Assembly: GCA_028342535.1 (NCBI GenBank)
Contig: JAOLWQ010000002.1
Location: 1-33,483 of the forward strand
Length of the DNA stretch: 33,483 bases
DNA from: Methylophilaceae bacterium
GTDB lineage: Bacteria > Pseudomonadota > Gammaproteobacteria > Burkholderiales > Methylophilaceae
Reading direction: 5' to 3'
How positions within the stretch are numbered: position 1 is the stretch's first letter; the number at the start of each line of letters is the position of its first letter. The notes beneath the pieces are model-generated. The model had not been told where the DNA came from. It did no database searches and was given only the letters and a program-made list of their open reading frames with translations. Positions 1 to 6,590 of this stretch are shown here, one piece after another. A program made the position numbers and the translations under genes.

Positions 1-59
1 TCACGACTTTCGTCACTACCCCCTCAAGGTAGCGTGTCTACCAATTCCACCACGACGGC
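1..59 (-). tRNA. tRNA-Leu(GAG), 3' end cut by window edge
   Basis: Read on the minus strand, the 5' acceptor strand GCCGTCG starts at 59. A leucine-type D arm (GGAATTGGTAGACAC) follows, then the anticodon stem CTACC/GGTAG around the loop TTGAGGG, giving anticodon GAG. A long class II variable arm begins (TGACGAAAGTCGTGA) and runs off the window at base 1, so the T arm and acceptor 3' strand are not seen. It lies 15 bases downstream of secG on the same strand, which matches the tpiA-secG-tRNA-Leu arrangement known upstream of the nuo operon in many beta- and gammaproteobacteria. Complex I genes would therefore be expected to the left of the window. Confidence 0.9.
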
Positions 60-74
60 AAATTATTAGTCATG

Positions 75-419
75 TTAGTTTGGAATATCTTGACTAACTG
101 AATTTTTTTCAGATATGTCTTGAGCGTCTTGCTCTATTAATTCAGAATTTTCAACTGAACTATTAATTGAAGTTGATGTTTGATGTTTTGCGCTAGCAAT
201 AAATGCAAGGGTAATGCTGGTACAAAAGAAAATGGTGACGCTTATTGCTGTAGCTTTTGTTAAAAAATTAGAAGATCCTTGAACCCCAAATACACCACTT
301 GAATTCCCTCCCCCTCCAAAAGCTGCACCTGCATCAGCACCTTTTCCGTGTTGAATTAAAACAAGCCCAATTACAGATAGACTTGCAATAACATGAACAA
401 TTAGAATTAAATTTTCCAT
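75..419 (-). CDS. secG: Protein-export membrane protein SecG
   Basis: Small inner-membrane subunit of the SecYEG translocon, which helps SecA-driven protein export. The 114-residue product has two membrane segments (about residues 3-22 and 53-73) separated by the family's glycine-rich cytoplasmic loop, with GAAFGGGGNSSGVFG in place of the usual GAGFGGG(A)S pattern, and a polar C-terminal tail. The ATG at 419 is chosen because the protein then begins MENLILIVH, as in the family. A longer in-frame reading would need a TTG at 437 and has no better ribosome-binding site. The gene follows tpiA by about 30 bases on the same strand and precedes tRNA-Leu(GAG), a classic arrangement. Assignment is firm. 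Confidence 0.95.
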   Translation of the reverse strand: MENLILIVHVIASLSVIGLVLIQHGKGADAGAAFGGGGNSSGVFGVQGSSNFLTKATAISVTIFFCTSITLAFIASAKHQTSTSINSSVENSELIEQDAQDISEKNSVSQDIPN

Positions 420-449
420 ATAAAAATTACCGATCAAAAGGTTTTATAG

Positions 450-1214
450 TTAACTATTTTCTGCTGTAGAACAAATTTGGAAAAATTCCTCAATATTAAT
501 TGATGACCTTCCAACTAATACACCATCTAAGCTCTCAGAAGCAAACAATTGTACCGCATTTTTAGAGTTTACGCTTCCACCATAGATAATACTAAAGTTT
601 TTGAAATTACCATTAAAAACCTTACAAATATGATCTTTAATAAAATTACACATTTTATCTACTTGAGCTGGAGAAGCTGCCGTATCTGATCCAATTGCCC
701 ATATTGGTTCATATGCAATGATAGAATCTTCAAAAACCTCTGCCCCATTAATTTTTACAATTGCATCAATTTGAGATGAAACTACTCGCTCCATAATTCC
801 AGCCTCACGCTCTATTAAGCTTTCGCCAACACACAACACTGGAGTCATATTATATTTCTTTATTTTTTCAAACTTATGTGCAATATTTTCATCAGATTCA
901 CAATAAGCTGTACTTCTCTCGGAGTGTCCTACAATCACATATTTACTCCCAAAGTCTTTAAGCATTGGTGCACTTACTTCTCCTGTATGTGGACCACTCT
1001 CAAATTTTGCAACATTTTGACTGCCCCAACAAATTTTAGTATGTTCAAGAAAATTTTTTGCTTGAAATAAATATGGATATGGTAAACATAAACCGATATT
1101 TAAATTTTCAAAGTTATTAAAGTTCTTTTTAATTTTATTAAAATATATCTCATTAAAGCTTAATGAACCATTCATCTTGATATTAGCTATGATTTTTTTT
1201 TTATTTTTTTTCAT
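450..1214 (-). CDS. tpiA: Triosephosphate isomerase (divergent)
   Basis: Glycolytic and gluconeogenic enzyme interconverting dihydroxyacetone phosphate and glyceraldehyde 3-phosphate in the cytoplasm. The 254-residue length is typical. Catalytic residues are all present: Asn11 and Lys13 (NIKMNG), His97 (VGHSER), Glu169 (AYEPIWAIG), and the phosphate-binding YGGSV at 211-215. The ATG at 1214 is chosen because it places these residues at standard family positions; the longer reading to 1262 adds 16 atypical residues. The start overlaps the end of recJ by 14 bases, suggesting coupled translation. Oddities: the usual Trp after Asn11 is Ile, the Arg after HSER is Ser101, and the loop 6 tip normally reading TGK is SDT. 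It is still most likely an active isomerase. Confidence 0.93.
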   Translation of the reverse strand: MKKNKKKIIANIKMNGSLSFNEIYFNKIKKNFNNFENLNIGLCLPYPYLFQAKNFLEHTKICWGSQNVAKFESGPHTGEVSAPMLKDFGSKYVIVGHSERSTAYCESDENIAHKFEKIKKYNMTPVLCVGESLIEREAGIMERVVSSQIDAIVKINGAEVFEDSIIAYEPIWAIGSDTAASPAQVDKMCNFIKDHICKVFNGNFKNFSIIYGGSVNSKNAVQLFASESLDGVLVGRSSINIEEFFQICSTAENS

Positions 1215-2892
1215 TCTGGCTCTTAATAATAAATTGTATAGTGGACTTTTGATTAAACTCATTTAATTCAATCGTATATATTACTTCTATTCTATCAGCC
1301 AATTCTCCAGAAAAATTGAAAAAAATTGCATCATAACTACAATCTTTCTTTTTTAATATGCACTTATTATGTTTAGCTGCAACAATTTCTTGCCTCACCA
1401 CATCAAAAACCCCAAAAAAAACTGGTATTGGAAAGCCTTGACCCCATACTTGAGAATTTATTGCTCTTATAGTTTCATGATTTAGATATTTTTTTGGTAT
1501 TGATTTATCAAATTCAATAATTAAATTTAATTTATCCGGAGATAATAGCTCCTTTGCTATTATTTCAAATTCGGAACAAAATACTTTAAAGTTATTTATT
1601 TTTATTGATAGACCTGCAGCCATAGCATGACCACCAAATGATAAAATTAGATTTGGATTTTTTTTGCTTACTAAATCAAGAGCATCTCTTAAATGAAAAG
1701 ATGCTATAGACCTTCCTGACCCCTTAAGATTGCCATTAGCATCCTGAGCAAAGATAATAGTTGGTCGATAATATTTTTCTTTAAGTCTTGATGCTAATAT
1801 GCCAACAACTCCCTGATGCCATTTCTCATCGTACATAGCAATTGTATAATTATCTTTAACTATACATTCTGAGAGTATAGTTAAAGCAGCATCTTTCATT
1901 TCATTTTCGACAAGTTTTCTTTGCTCATTTAAAGCTCCTAACTGCTTAGCATACTTTTCTGCTTCATTATTGTCTCTTGAGATTAGACACTTAATACCTA
2001 CTGATATATCATCAAGCCTGCCAGCAGCATTGATTTTAGGTGCTATCGAAAAAGATAAATCTGAGGTTTTAATATCTGTTAACTTTTTATTGCTAAGACG
2101 AGCAAGAGCTTCAATGCCCAAATTACAATTGCCGCTTCTAATTCTTTTAATCCCATAATTTACCAATACTCGGTTATTAAAATCAAGTTTGACTAGATCA
2201 GCTACAGTACCTAGCGCTACTAAATCAAGTAAGTCAGAGAGTACTGGTTCTGGCTGAATATCAAATCTATTTATTTTTCTTAACTCTATCCTTAAGGAGA
2301 GTAAAACATAAAAAATTACACCAACGCCACATAAATTTTTACTTGGAAAGTTACAAGAGTTTTGATTGGGATTTACTATAAAGTTTGCATCGGGAAGTTC
2401 TTCAGCAGGTAAATGGTGGTCCGTGATAATAACATCAATACCATAAGATTTAGCTCGTCTTACCCCTGCAATACTAGCAATCCCATTATCAACCGTTACA
2501 ATTAATGATGGTTCTTTTTTGTTAGCTAAATCAACAATTTCAGGAGTTAAACCGTAACCAAATTTAAATCTATTTGGCACAATAAAATCTACATCAGCGC
2601 CAAATTTTTTTAAACCAAGATAACCACATGCTGTAGCTGTTGCGCCATCAGCATCATAATCTCCAATAATAACAATTTTTTGCTTCGCATCAATTTTATC
2701 AATTAATAAATTTGAAGCTTCTTTTATAGATTTCAGTAAGTCTGGTGATAATAATTTATCTAGCTTGTAATCAATATCATCAACTGAGCTAATATCTCTT
2801 GAAGCAAAAAGAGATGATAAAGCTGGATTAATGCCTTTACTTACTAAGGAATCATAGATTTTTGGATCTATTATCTTTTCTTGAAGGCGCAT
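1201..2892 (-). CDS. recJ: Single-stranded-DNA-specific exonuclease RecJ
   Basis: 5'-3' single-strand DNA exonuclease acting in RecF-pathway recombination, mismatch repair and base excision repair. The 563-residue protein has the DHH phosphoesterase motifs in order: GDYDADG at 77-83 (Asp78, Asp80 and Asp82), TVDNG near 133-137 (Asp135), and TDHH with Asp158-His159-His160. LGTVAD follows, then the DHHA1 glycine motif FGGHAMAAG, and a C-terminal OB-like region. Length is slightly shorter than E. coli RecJ (577). The ATG start gives MRLQEKIIDP, consistent with the family. It lies just downstream of a strong hairpin after tRNA-Leu(UAA) and overlaps tpiA. Assignment is firm. Confidence 0.96.
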   Translation of the reverse strand: MRLQEKIIDPKIYDSLVSKGINPALSSLFASRDISSVDDIDYKLDKLLSPDLLKSIKEASNLLIDKIDAKQKIVIIGDYDADGATATACGYLGLKKFGADVDFIVPNRFKFGYGLTPEIVDLANKKEPSLIVTVDNGIASIAGVRRAKSYGIDVIITDHHLPAEELPDANFIVNPNQNSCNFPSKNLCGVGVIFYVLLSLRIELRKINRFDIQPEPVLSDLLDLVALGTVADLVKLDFNNRVLVNYGIKRIRSGNCNLGIEALARLSNKKLTDIKTSDLSFSIAPKINAAGRLDDISVGIKCLISRDNNEAEKYAKQLGALNEQRKLVENEMKDAALTILSECIVKDNYTIAMYDEKWHQGVVGILASRLKEKYYRPTIIFAQDANGNLKGSGRSIASFHLRDALDLVSKKNPNLILSFGGHAMAAGLSIKINNFKVFCSEFEIIAKELLSPDKLNLIIEFDKSIPKKYLNHETIRAINSQVWGQGFPIPVFFGVFDVVRQEIVAAKHNKCILKKKDCSYDAIFFNFSGELADRIEVIYTIELNEFNQKSTIQFIIKSQNEKK

Positions 2893-2919
2893 CTAGATTA
2901 CCTATTTTAAATAATAAAT

Positions 2920-2953
2920 CCTTAAAAAAACTTATGAATAAGTTATTTTAAGG
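2920..2953 (-). terminator. Long hairpin after tRNA-Leu(UAA), probable terminator or processing signal
   Basis: Two 16-base arms (2920-2935 and 2938-2953) are reverse complements with one mismatch, separated by two bases; in RNA the tip would open to a four-base TTCA loop. The hairpin begins seven bases beyond the encoded CCA of tRNA-Leu(UAA) and ends 28 bases before the recJ start. Read on the minus strand it is followed by an AT-rich stretch but not a clean U run, so it may be a weak terminator, an attenuator between the tRNAs and recJ, or a 3'-processing block. Confidence 0.65.
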
Positions 2954-2959
2954 AAATTA

Positions 2960-3046
2960 TGGTGCCCAGAGCCGGAATCGAACCGGCACGACCGCAAAGT
3001 CGAGGGATTTTAAGTCCCTTGTGTCTACCAATTTCACCATCCGGGC
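2960..3046 (-). tRNA. tRNA-Leu(UAA)
   Basis: An 87-base class II tRNA with encoded CCA. The acceptor pairs GCCCGGA with TCTGGGC, discriminator A. The D arm is leucine-type, the anticodon loop CTTAAAA gives UAA, a long variable arm (CTCGACTTTGCGGTCGT) follows, and the T arm is GCCGG-TTCGATT-CCGGC. It is the last of three tandem tRNAs, corresponding in order to glyW-cysT-leuZ of E. coli, downstream of pgsA. Confidence 0.97.
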
Positions 3047-3065
3047 AAATTGTATATCTTATCAT

Positions 3066-3080
3066 CACTTTAAAAAAGTG
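3066..3080 (-). other. Short hairpin overlapping the 3' end of tRNA-Cys
   Basis: CACTTT (3066-3071) and AAAGTG (3075-3080) form a six-base-pair inverted repeat with a three-base spacer. It overlaps the first bases of the encoded CCA of tRNA-Cys, so on the minus-strand transcript it could compete with, or mark, the mature 3' end. It is short and in AT-rich DNA, so chance is possible; similar hairpins follow the other two tRNAs of the cluster. Confidence 0.4.
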
Positions 3081-3152
3081 GAGGCGCGTGCCGGAATCGA
3101 ACCGGCGTCTAAGGCTTTGCAGGCCTCTGCATAACCACTTTGCTAACGCGCC
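3079..3152 (-). tRNA. tRNA-Cys(GCA)
   Basis: A 74-base tRNA with encoded CCA. Acceptor GGCGCGT pairs with ACGCGCC, and the discriminator is U, as expected for cysteine. The anticodon stem GGC/GCC flanks CTGCAAA, giving anticodon GCA. The T arm reads GCCGG-TTCGATT-CCGGC. It sits between tRNA-Gly and tRNA-Leu on the same strand, corresponding to cysT. Confidence 0.97.
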
Positions 3153-3234
3153 ATTTTCTTTAAAGTAATTAATGCATAACTCTAATACAATAAATAACTT
3201 TAAAGTAAGTGCAACATACTTCCTTAAAAAGCAA

Positions 3235-3254
3235 TCTTCTTTTAATAAAGAAGA
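3235..3254 (-). other. Hairpin directly after tRNA-Gly
   Basis: TCTTCTTT (3235-3242) and AAAGAAGA (3247-3254) form an eight-base-pair perfect stem with a TAAT loop, five bases beyond the encoded CCA of tRNA-Gly on the minus strand. No U run follows, so processing or 3' protection is as likely as termination. The rest of the 3153-3259 spacer holds a repeated TTTAAAGTAA motif (near 3160 and 3199) and no gene. Confidence 0.5.
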
Positions 3255-3259
3255 AATGA

Positions 3260-3335
3260 TGGAGCGGGAAACGAGGTTCGAACTCGCGACCTATACCTTG
3301 GCAAGGTATCGCTCTACCAGCTGAGCTATTCCCGC
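3260..3335 (-). tRNA. tRNA-Gly(GCC)
   Basis: A 76-base tRNA with encoded CCA. The acceptor strand is GCGGGAA, the D arm AGCTCAGCTGGTAGAGC, and the anticodon loop TTGCCAA gives GCC. The T arm reads GCGAG-TTCGAAC-CTCGT. It lies 48 bases downstream of pgsA on the same strand and is first in the Gly-Cys-Leu tRNA trio, as in E. coli pgsA-glyW-cysT-leuZ, so it may be co-transcribed with pgsA. Confidence 0.97.
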
Positions 3336-3383
3336 ATTGAGAAGGCAGTATTTTAGCTTCTTTTTGTAACCTGTCAATCTTGT

Positions 3384-3959
3384 TTAATAATCTTTCTTTT
3401 TTTTCAAAATTTTAAATGCAATTTTAAGGTAGTAAATCATAGATATCATTGTTAATAGAGCTGCAAAATAAATTAAAATTTTTCCTATTACAGCAATTGG
3501 GAAAAATAAAATATTTTCATAATAGAGTAAAAATAATATCGCAATCATCTGCATTGTTGTCTTAAATTTACCAATAAATGCTACAGCTATACTACCGGAT
3601 TCTCCCAGTGTTGCCATCCATTCTCTTAGAGAGCTTATTGTAAACTCTCTAGCAATAATTATAAAAGCAACTATTGATTCAACACGTCCCAATTCAACAA
3701 GTAAAATTAATGCTGCGATAACAATTAATTTATCAGCAACTGGATCAATAAATGCACCAAAATTTGACGTTTGCTTTAACTTTCTTGCTAAATAACCATC
3801 TAACCAATCTGTAATTGCAGCGAACAAAAAAATCAATGTAGCAGTTAAATTTTTTTGATAAGCAGAAAGAGTATCATTTGATAAATAAAAAACTAAGATA
3901 AGGCAAGGAATTAAAGCAATTCTGAGTAAAGTAAGAGTATTTGGAATATTTAAAATCAT
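3384..3959 (-). CDS. pgsA: CDP-diacylglycerol-glycerol-3-phosphate 3-phosphatidyltransferase
   Basis: Integral membrane enzyme of the inner membrane that makes phosphatidylglycerol phosphate from CDP-diacylglycerol and glycerol 3-phosphate, the committed step to phosphatidylglycerol and cardiolipin. The 191-residue protein carries the complete CDP-alcohol phosphatidyltransferase signature: Asp51, Asp54-Gly55, Ala58-Arg59, Gly68, Asp72 and Asp76. Several hydrophobic segments fit the usual six-helix fold. The N-terminus MILNIPNTLTLLRIALIP is characteristic. It follows uvrC by 13 bases and precedes the tRNA-Gly-Cys-Leu cluster, the same order as in E. coli. Assignment is firm. Confidence 0.96.
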   Translation of the reverse strand: MILNIPNTLTLLRIALIPCLILVFYLSNDTLSAYQKNLTATLIFLFAAITDWLDGYLARKLKQTSNFGAFIDPVADKLIVIAALILLVELGRVESIVAFIIIAREFTISSLREWMATLGESGSIAVAFIGKFKTTMQMIAILFLLYYENILFFPIAVIGKILIYFAALLTMISMIYYLKIAFKILKKKKDY

Positions 3960-3972
3960 AGATTTATAATGT

Positions 3973-5772
3973 TTAATGAAAAAAGTTAAAGATTTCTTTA
4001 GCTATTTTTTTACTAATGCCTTGTACAAGAATTAATTCTTCAATAGTTGCATTTTTGACCCCCTCAAGACCGCCAAAGTAGGCTAAAAGACTTTTTCTCT
4101 TCTTTAGGCCGACCCCTTCAATTTCCTCAATTGAGGATGTAAGTCTTGCTTTATCTCTTCTAGCTCTATGTCCAGTAATGGCAAATCTGTGTGCTTCATC
4201 TCTAATTTGCTGAATTAAATGAAAGCCCAAGTCAGTTTGACTAATATCATCTAAAATAACACCATCCGAGGTAAACAATGTTTCAGTACCTGACTTTCTT
4301 TCACGTCCTTTTGATACTCCAACTAACATAATATCAGAGATACCCAATTCTTCCATTATACCCTTTGACACACTTAGCTGACCTTTGCCTCCATCAATTA
4401 AAATAATATCTGGCCTTACAAGATCCTCTGAAATTATTTTTTTATACCTTCTTTCTAATACTTGCCTCATTGCGGCATAATCATCTCCCGGTTCAATATT
4501 GTTAATATTGTATCTCCGGTACTCTTTATTTTGCATCATATTTTTATCAAAAACTACACAAGAGCCTACAGCTCTCTCACCCATTGTGTGGCTAATATCA
4601 AAACATTCAATTCTATTTACCTGCTCAGGTAGGCTTAATAAATTTCTAAAAGCTCTTATTCTCTTAATTTGACTTGCATGTTCATTATATTTTTGAGTGA
4701 GAGCTATTTTAGCGTTTCTATTTGCCATCATTAACCACATTTTTTTATCGCCCAACATTCTTGAGATAATTTTAATTTGAGGATATTTTTTTAGAGCGAA
4801 AAAACTTTTAATGAGATCAATATCAAACTTTTGTTCAATGACTAAAACAGGTGGAGGAGTTTTTTGGTCATAATATTGAGTTAAAAATACCTCAATTATA
4901 TTTTCTATATTTTGCTCTACAGAATTTTTAGGAAAGAAACTTTTATCTCCAAGGTGCCTTCCACCCCTGATCATAACTAGATTAACGCAGACCTGACCAA
5001 GATTTTCAGATATTGCAATAATATCTGCATCATTTTCACTGAAATCACTAACAGACTGTTTGAGCCGAACTTGTCTTAAACTTTGAATTCTATCCCTAAA
5101 TATAGCAGCCTTCTCAAAGTTAAATTCATCCGAGCTTTTATTCATTTGATTAGTTAAATCTTCAATAACTTCAGTATCTTTTCCCTTCAAAAATAAGGCT
5201 GCCTGTTTTGTATCATTTTTATAATCAAAATCACTTATTAATCCAACACAAGGAGCAGTACATCTTTTAATCTGATGCTGTAAACAAGGTCTAGTTCTAT
5301 TATTAAACACTGAGTCTTCACAGGTTCTTAGCATAAAAACTTTTTGTAATAATTGGATGCTTTGACGAACGGCATTTGAGTTTGGGAATGGTCCAAAGTA
5401 TTGGTTTTCTTTTTTCTGAAAGCCACGATGAAACATTAATCTTGGAAAATTACCCCCTGTAATCATAAGATAAGGGTAAGACTTATCATCTCTAAAAATT
5501 ACATTGTAACGAGGTAAAATCTTTTTTATTAAATTATTTTCAAGAATTAATGCGTCGGCCTCTGTATTAGTGATTGTAAATTCAATCGTATTGATGTTAC
5601 TAATCATTAATCTTGTTCGAGGGCTTGATTGATTTTTTACAAAATAAGAAGCAACTCTTTTTTTTAAATTTTTAGCTTTTCCTATATAAATAACTTCTAG
5701 CTTAGAGTTAATCATTCGATAAACTCCAGGTAAATTAGGAAAGTTTTTAATTTGTAATTTTAAATTGTCCAA
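3973..5772 (-). CDS. uvrC: UvrABC system protein C (excinuclease subunit)
   Basis: Nuclease subunit of UvrABC nucleotide excision repair that makes both the 3' and 5' incisions. The 599-residue protein shows an N-terminal GIY-YIG domain (LPGVYRM then VIYIGKAKNLKKRV), a four-cysteine-like CLQHQIKRCTAPC segment, a UVR motif (FEKAAIFRDRI), the RNase H-like C-terminal nuclease core (RIECFDISH, RPDIILIDGGKGQL), and terminal helix-hairpin-helix motifs. I choose a TTG start at 5772. It lies two bases after the stop of the preceding tautomerase gene, has AGGG five bases upstream, and gives the normal family N-terminus. A longer in-frame reading to 5805 also needs TTG and would overlap that gene. Assignment firm; start moderately sure. 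Confidence 0.95.
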   Translation of the reverse strand: MDNLKLQIKNFPNLPGVYRMINSKLEVIYIGKAKNLKKRVASYFVKNQSSPRTRLMISNINTIEFTITNTEADALILENNLIKKILPRYNVIFRDDKSYPYLMITGGNFPRLMFHRGFQKKENQYFGPFPNSNAVRQSIQLLQKVFMLRTCEDSVFNNRTRPCLQHQIKRCTAPCVGLISDFDYKNDTKQAALFLKGKDTEVIEDLTNQMNKSSDEFNFEKAAIFRDRIQSLRQVRLKQSVSDFSENDADIIAISENLGQVCVNLVMIRGGRHLGDKSFFPKNSVEQNIENIIEVFLTQYYDQKTPPPVLVIEQKFDIDLIKSFFALKKYPQIKIISRMLGDKKMWLMMANRNAKIALTQKYNEHASQIKRIRAFRNLLSLPEQVNRIECFDISHTMGERAVGSCVVFDKNMMQNKEYRRYNINNIEPGDDYAAMRQVLERRYKKIISEDLVRPDIILIDGGKGQLSVSKGIMEELGISDIMLVGVSKGRERKSGTETLFTSDGVILDDISQTDLGFHLIQQIRDEAHRFAITGHRARRDKARLTSSIEEIEGVGLKKRKSLLAYFGGLEGVKNATIEELILVQGISKKIAKEIFNFFH

Positions 5773-5774
5773 AA

Positions 5775-5954
5775 CTACCCTAATAAATTTCCACCAATTG
5801 CCCAATCTTCACTTTTAACTTCCTCAAAAACTATATAGGTATACGATGCCGGCTTATTTGCTACTCTTTGCATTAAATCAGTCATTTCTTTAGCAATTTC
5901 TTTTTTTTGATCTTTATTTAAATTTCCAGCGAGTTTTACATTGATATAAGGCAT
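5775..5954 (-). CDS. 4-oxalocrotonate tautomerase family protein (59 aa)
   Basis: A short gene between the glycosylase and uvrC. The product begins MPYINVKLAGNLN, so Met removal would expose the catalytic N-terminal Pro of the tautomerase superfamily. The sequence continues with a typical helix (KDQKKEIAKEMTDLMQRV) and ends with the strand VFEEVKSEDWAIGG, matching small 4-OT-like proteins (usual length 58-70). The Arg near position 11 of classical 4-oxalocrotonate tautomerase is not evident, so the substrate is unknown; many such proteins are promiscuous tautomerases. Its ATG directly follows the glycosylase stop (TAAATG), and its TAG is two bases before the uvrC start, so it is in the same operon. 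Family confident, function unknown. Confidence 0.88.
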   Translation of the reverse strand: MPYINVKLAGNLNKDQKKEIAKEMTDLMQRVANKPASYTYIVFEEVKSEDWAIGGNLLG

Positions 5955-6584
5955 TTATCTCTCCATTTCAGTTTTAATTGATAAAAATACTTCATGAAAC
6001 ATTTCTTCCGTTAATCTTTTTGTCTGAGTATTGTAACGACTGCAATGATAGCTATCATACATAACTAAATTATTTGGTAAGTTATGTCTTGCTCCATGAG
6101 AAAATTTATACTCTTTTTTGGTTAAATTCAATGTTGTCATAATTGCATTATGAGCAATTAAACCTAATGCGAGTAAAATTGATCCTTGCTTCAATTCGCT
6201 TATTTCAGACTGAAGAAATTTATTACAATTATTAATCTCTTGATGATTAGGTTTGTTATCAGGGGGTAAGCATTTGACTGCATTAGTAATAGCACAATTT
6301 TTTAATATTAAATTATCATCAACAGATTTGGACGTTTCGAGATTAGAAAATCCAAATTTATAAAGAGTTTTATATAGCAAGATTCCTGCATGATCGCCAG
6401 TAAATGGTCTTCCTGTTTTATTTGCTCCATGCATTCCTGGAGCTAGCCCAACTATTAAAAAAGGGGGATTTTTTTGTCCAAAAGAAGGGACTGGCTTGCA
6501 AAAATAATCTGGATTTCTATTTTTTACTTGAGCTAAAAAAAAACTTAACCTCTTACAATCTTTACAGCTAGCATCATATTCCAT
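5955..6584 (-). CDS. Family 5 uracil-DNA glycosylase (iron-sulfur UDGb type)
   Basis: Likely removes uracil, and perhaps deaminated purines, from DNA in base excision repair. The 209-residue protein has the family 5 motif A GLAPGMHGANKTGRPFTGD (residues 46-64), AITNAVKC around 98-105, and the C-terminal motif HCSRYNT at 180-186 in the position of the usual HPS. Cysteines at 7, 10, 105 and 120 are placed like the 4Fe-4S ligands of family 4 and 5 enzymes; Cys29 is extra. Motif A has Gly-Met-His where family 1 has a catalytic Asp/His pair. It lies between acnB (6 bases) and the tautomerase gene (0 bases), in a minus-strand run that leads into uvrC. Family 5 rather than 4 is inferred from motif A. 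Confidence 0.9.
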   Translation of the reverse strand: MEYDASCKDCKRLSFFLAQVKNRNPDYFCKPVPSFGQKNPPFLIVGLAPGMHGANKTGRPFTGDHAGILLYKTLYKFGFSNLETSKSVDDNLILKNCAITNAVKCLPPDNKPNHQEINNCNKFLQSEISELKQGSILLALGLIAHNAIMTTLNLTKKEYKFSHGARHNLPNNLVMYDSYHCSRYNTQTKRLTEEMFHEVFLSIKTEMER

Positions 6585-6590
6585 GTGAAT

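Noticed and set aside
2959-3168. 69-codon open frame on the plus strand with an apparent SRIR/NRRL-type peptide
   Set aside because: It is the antisense of tRNA-Leu and tRNA-Cys; such frames are frequent false proteins over tRNA genes.
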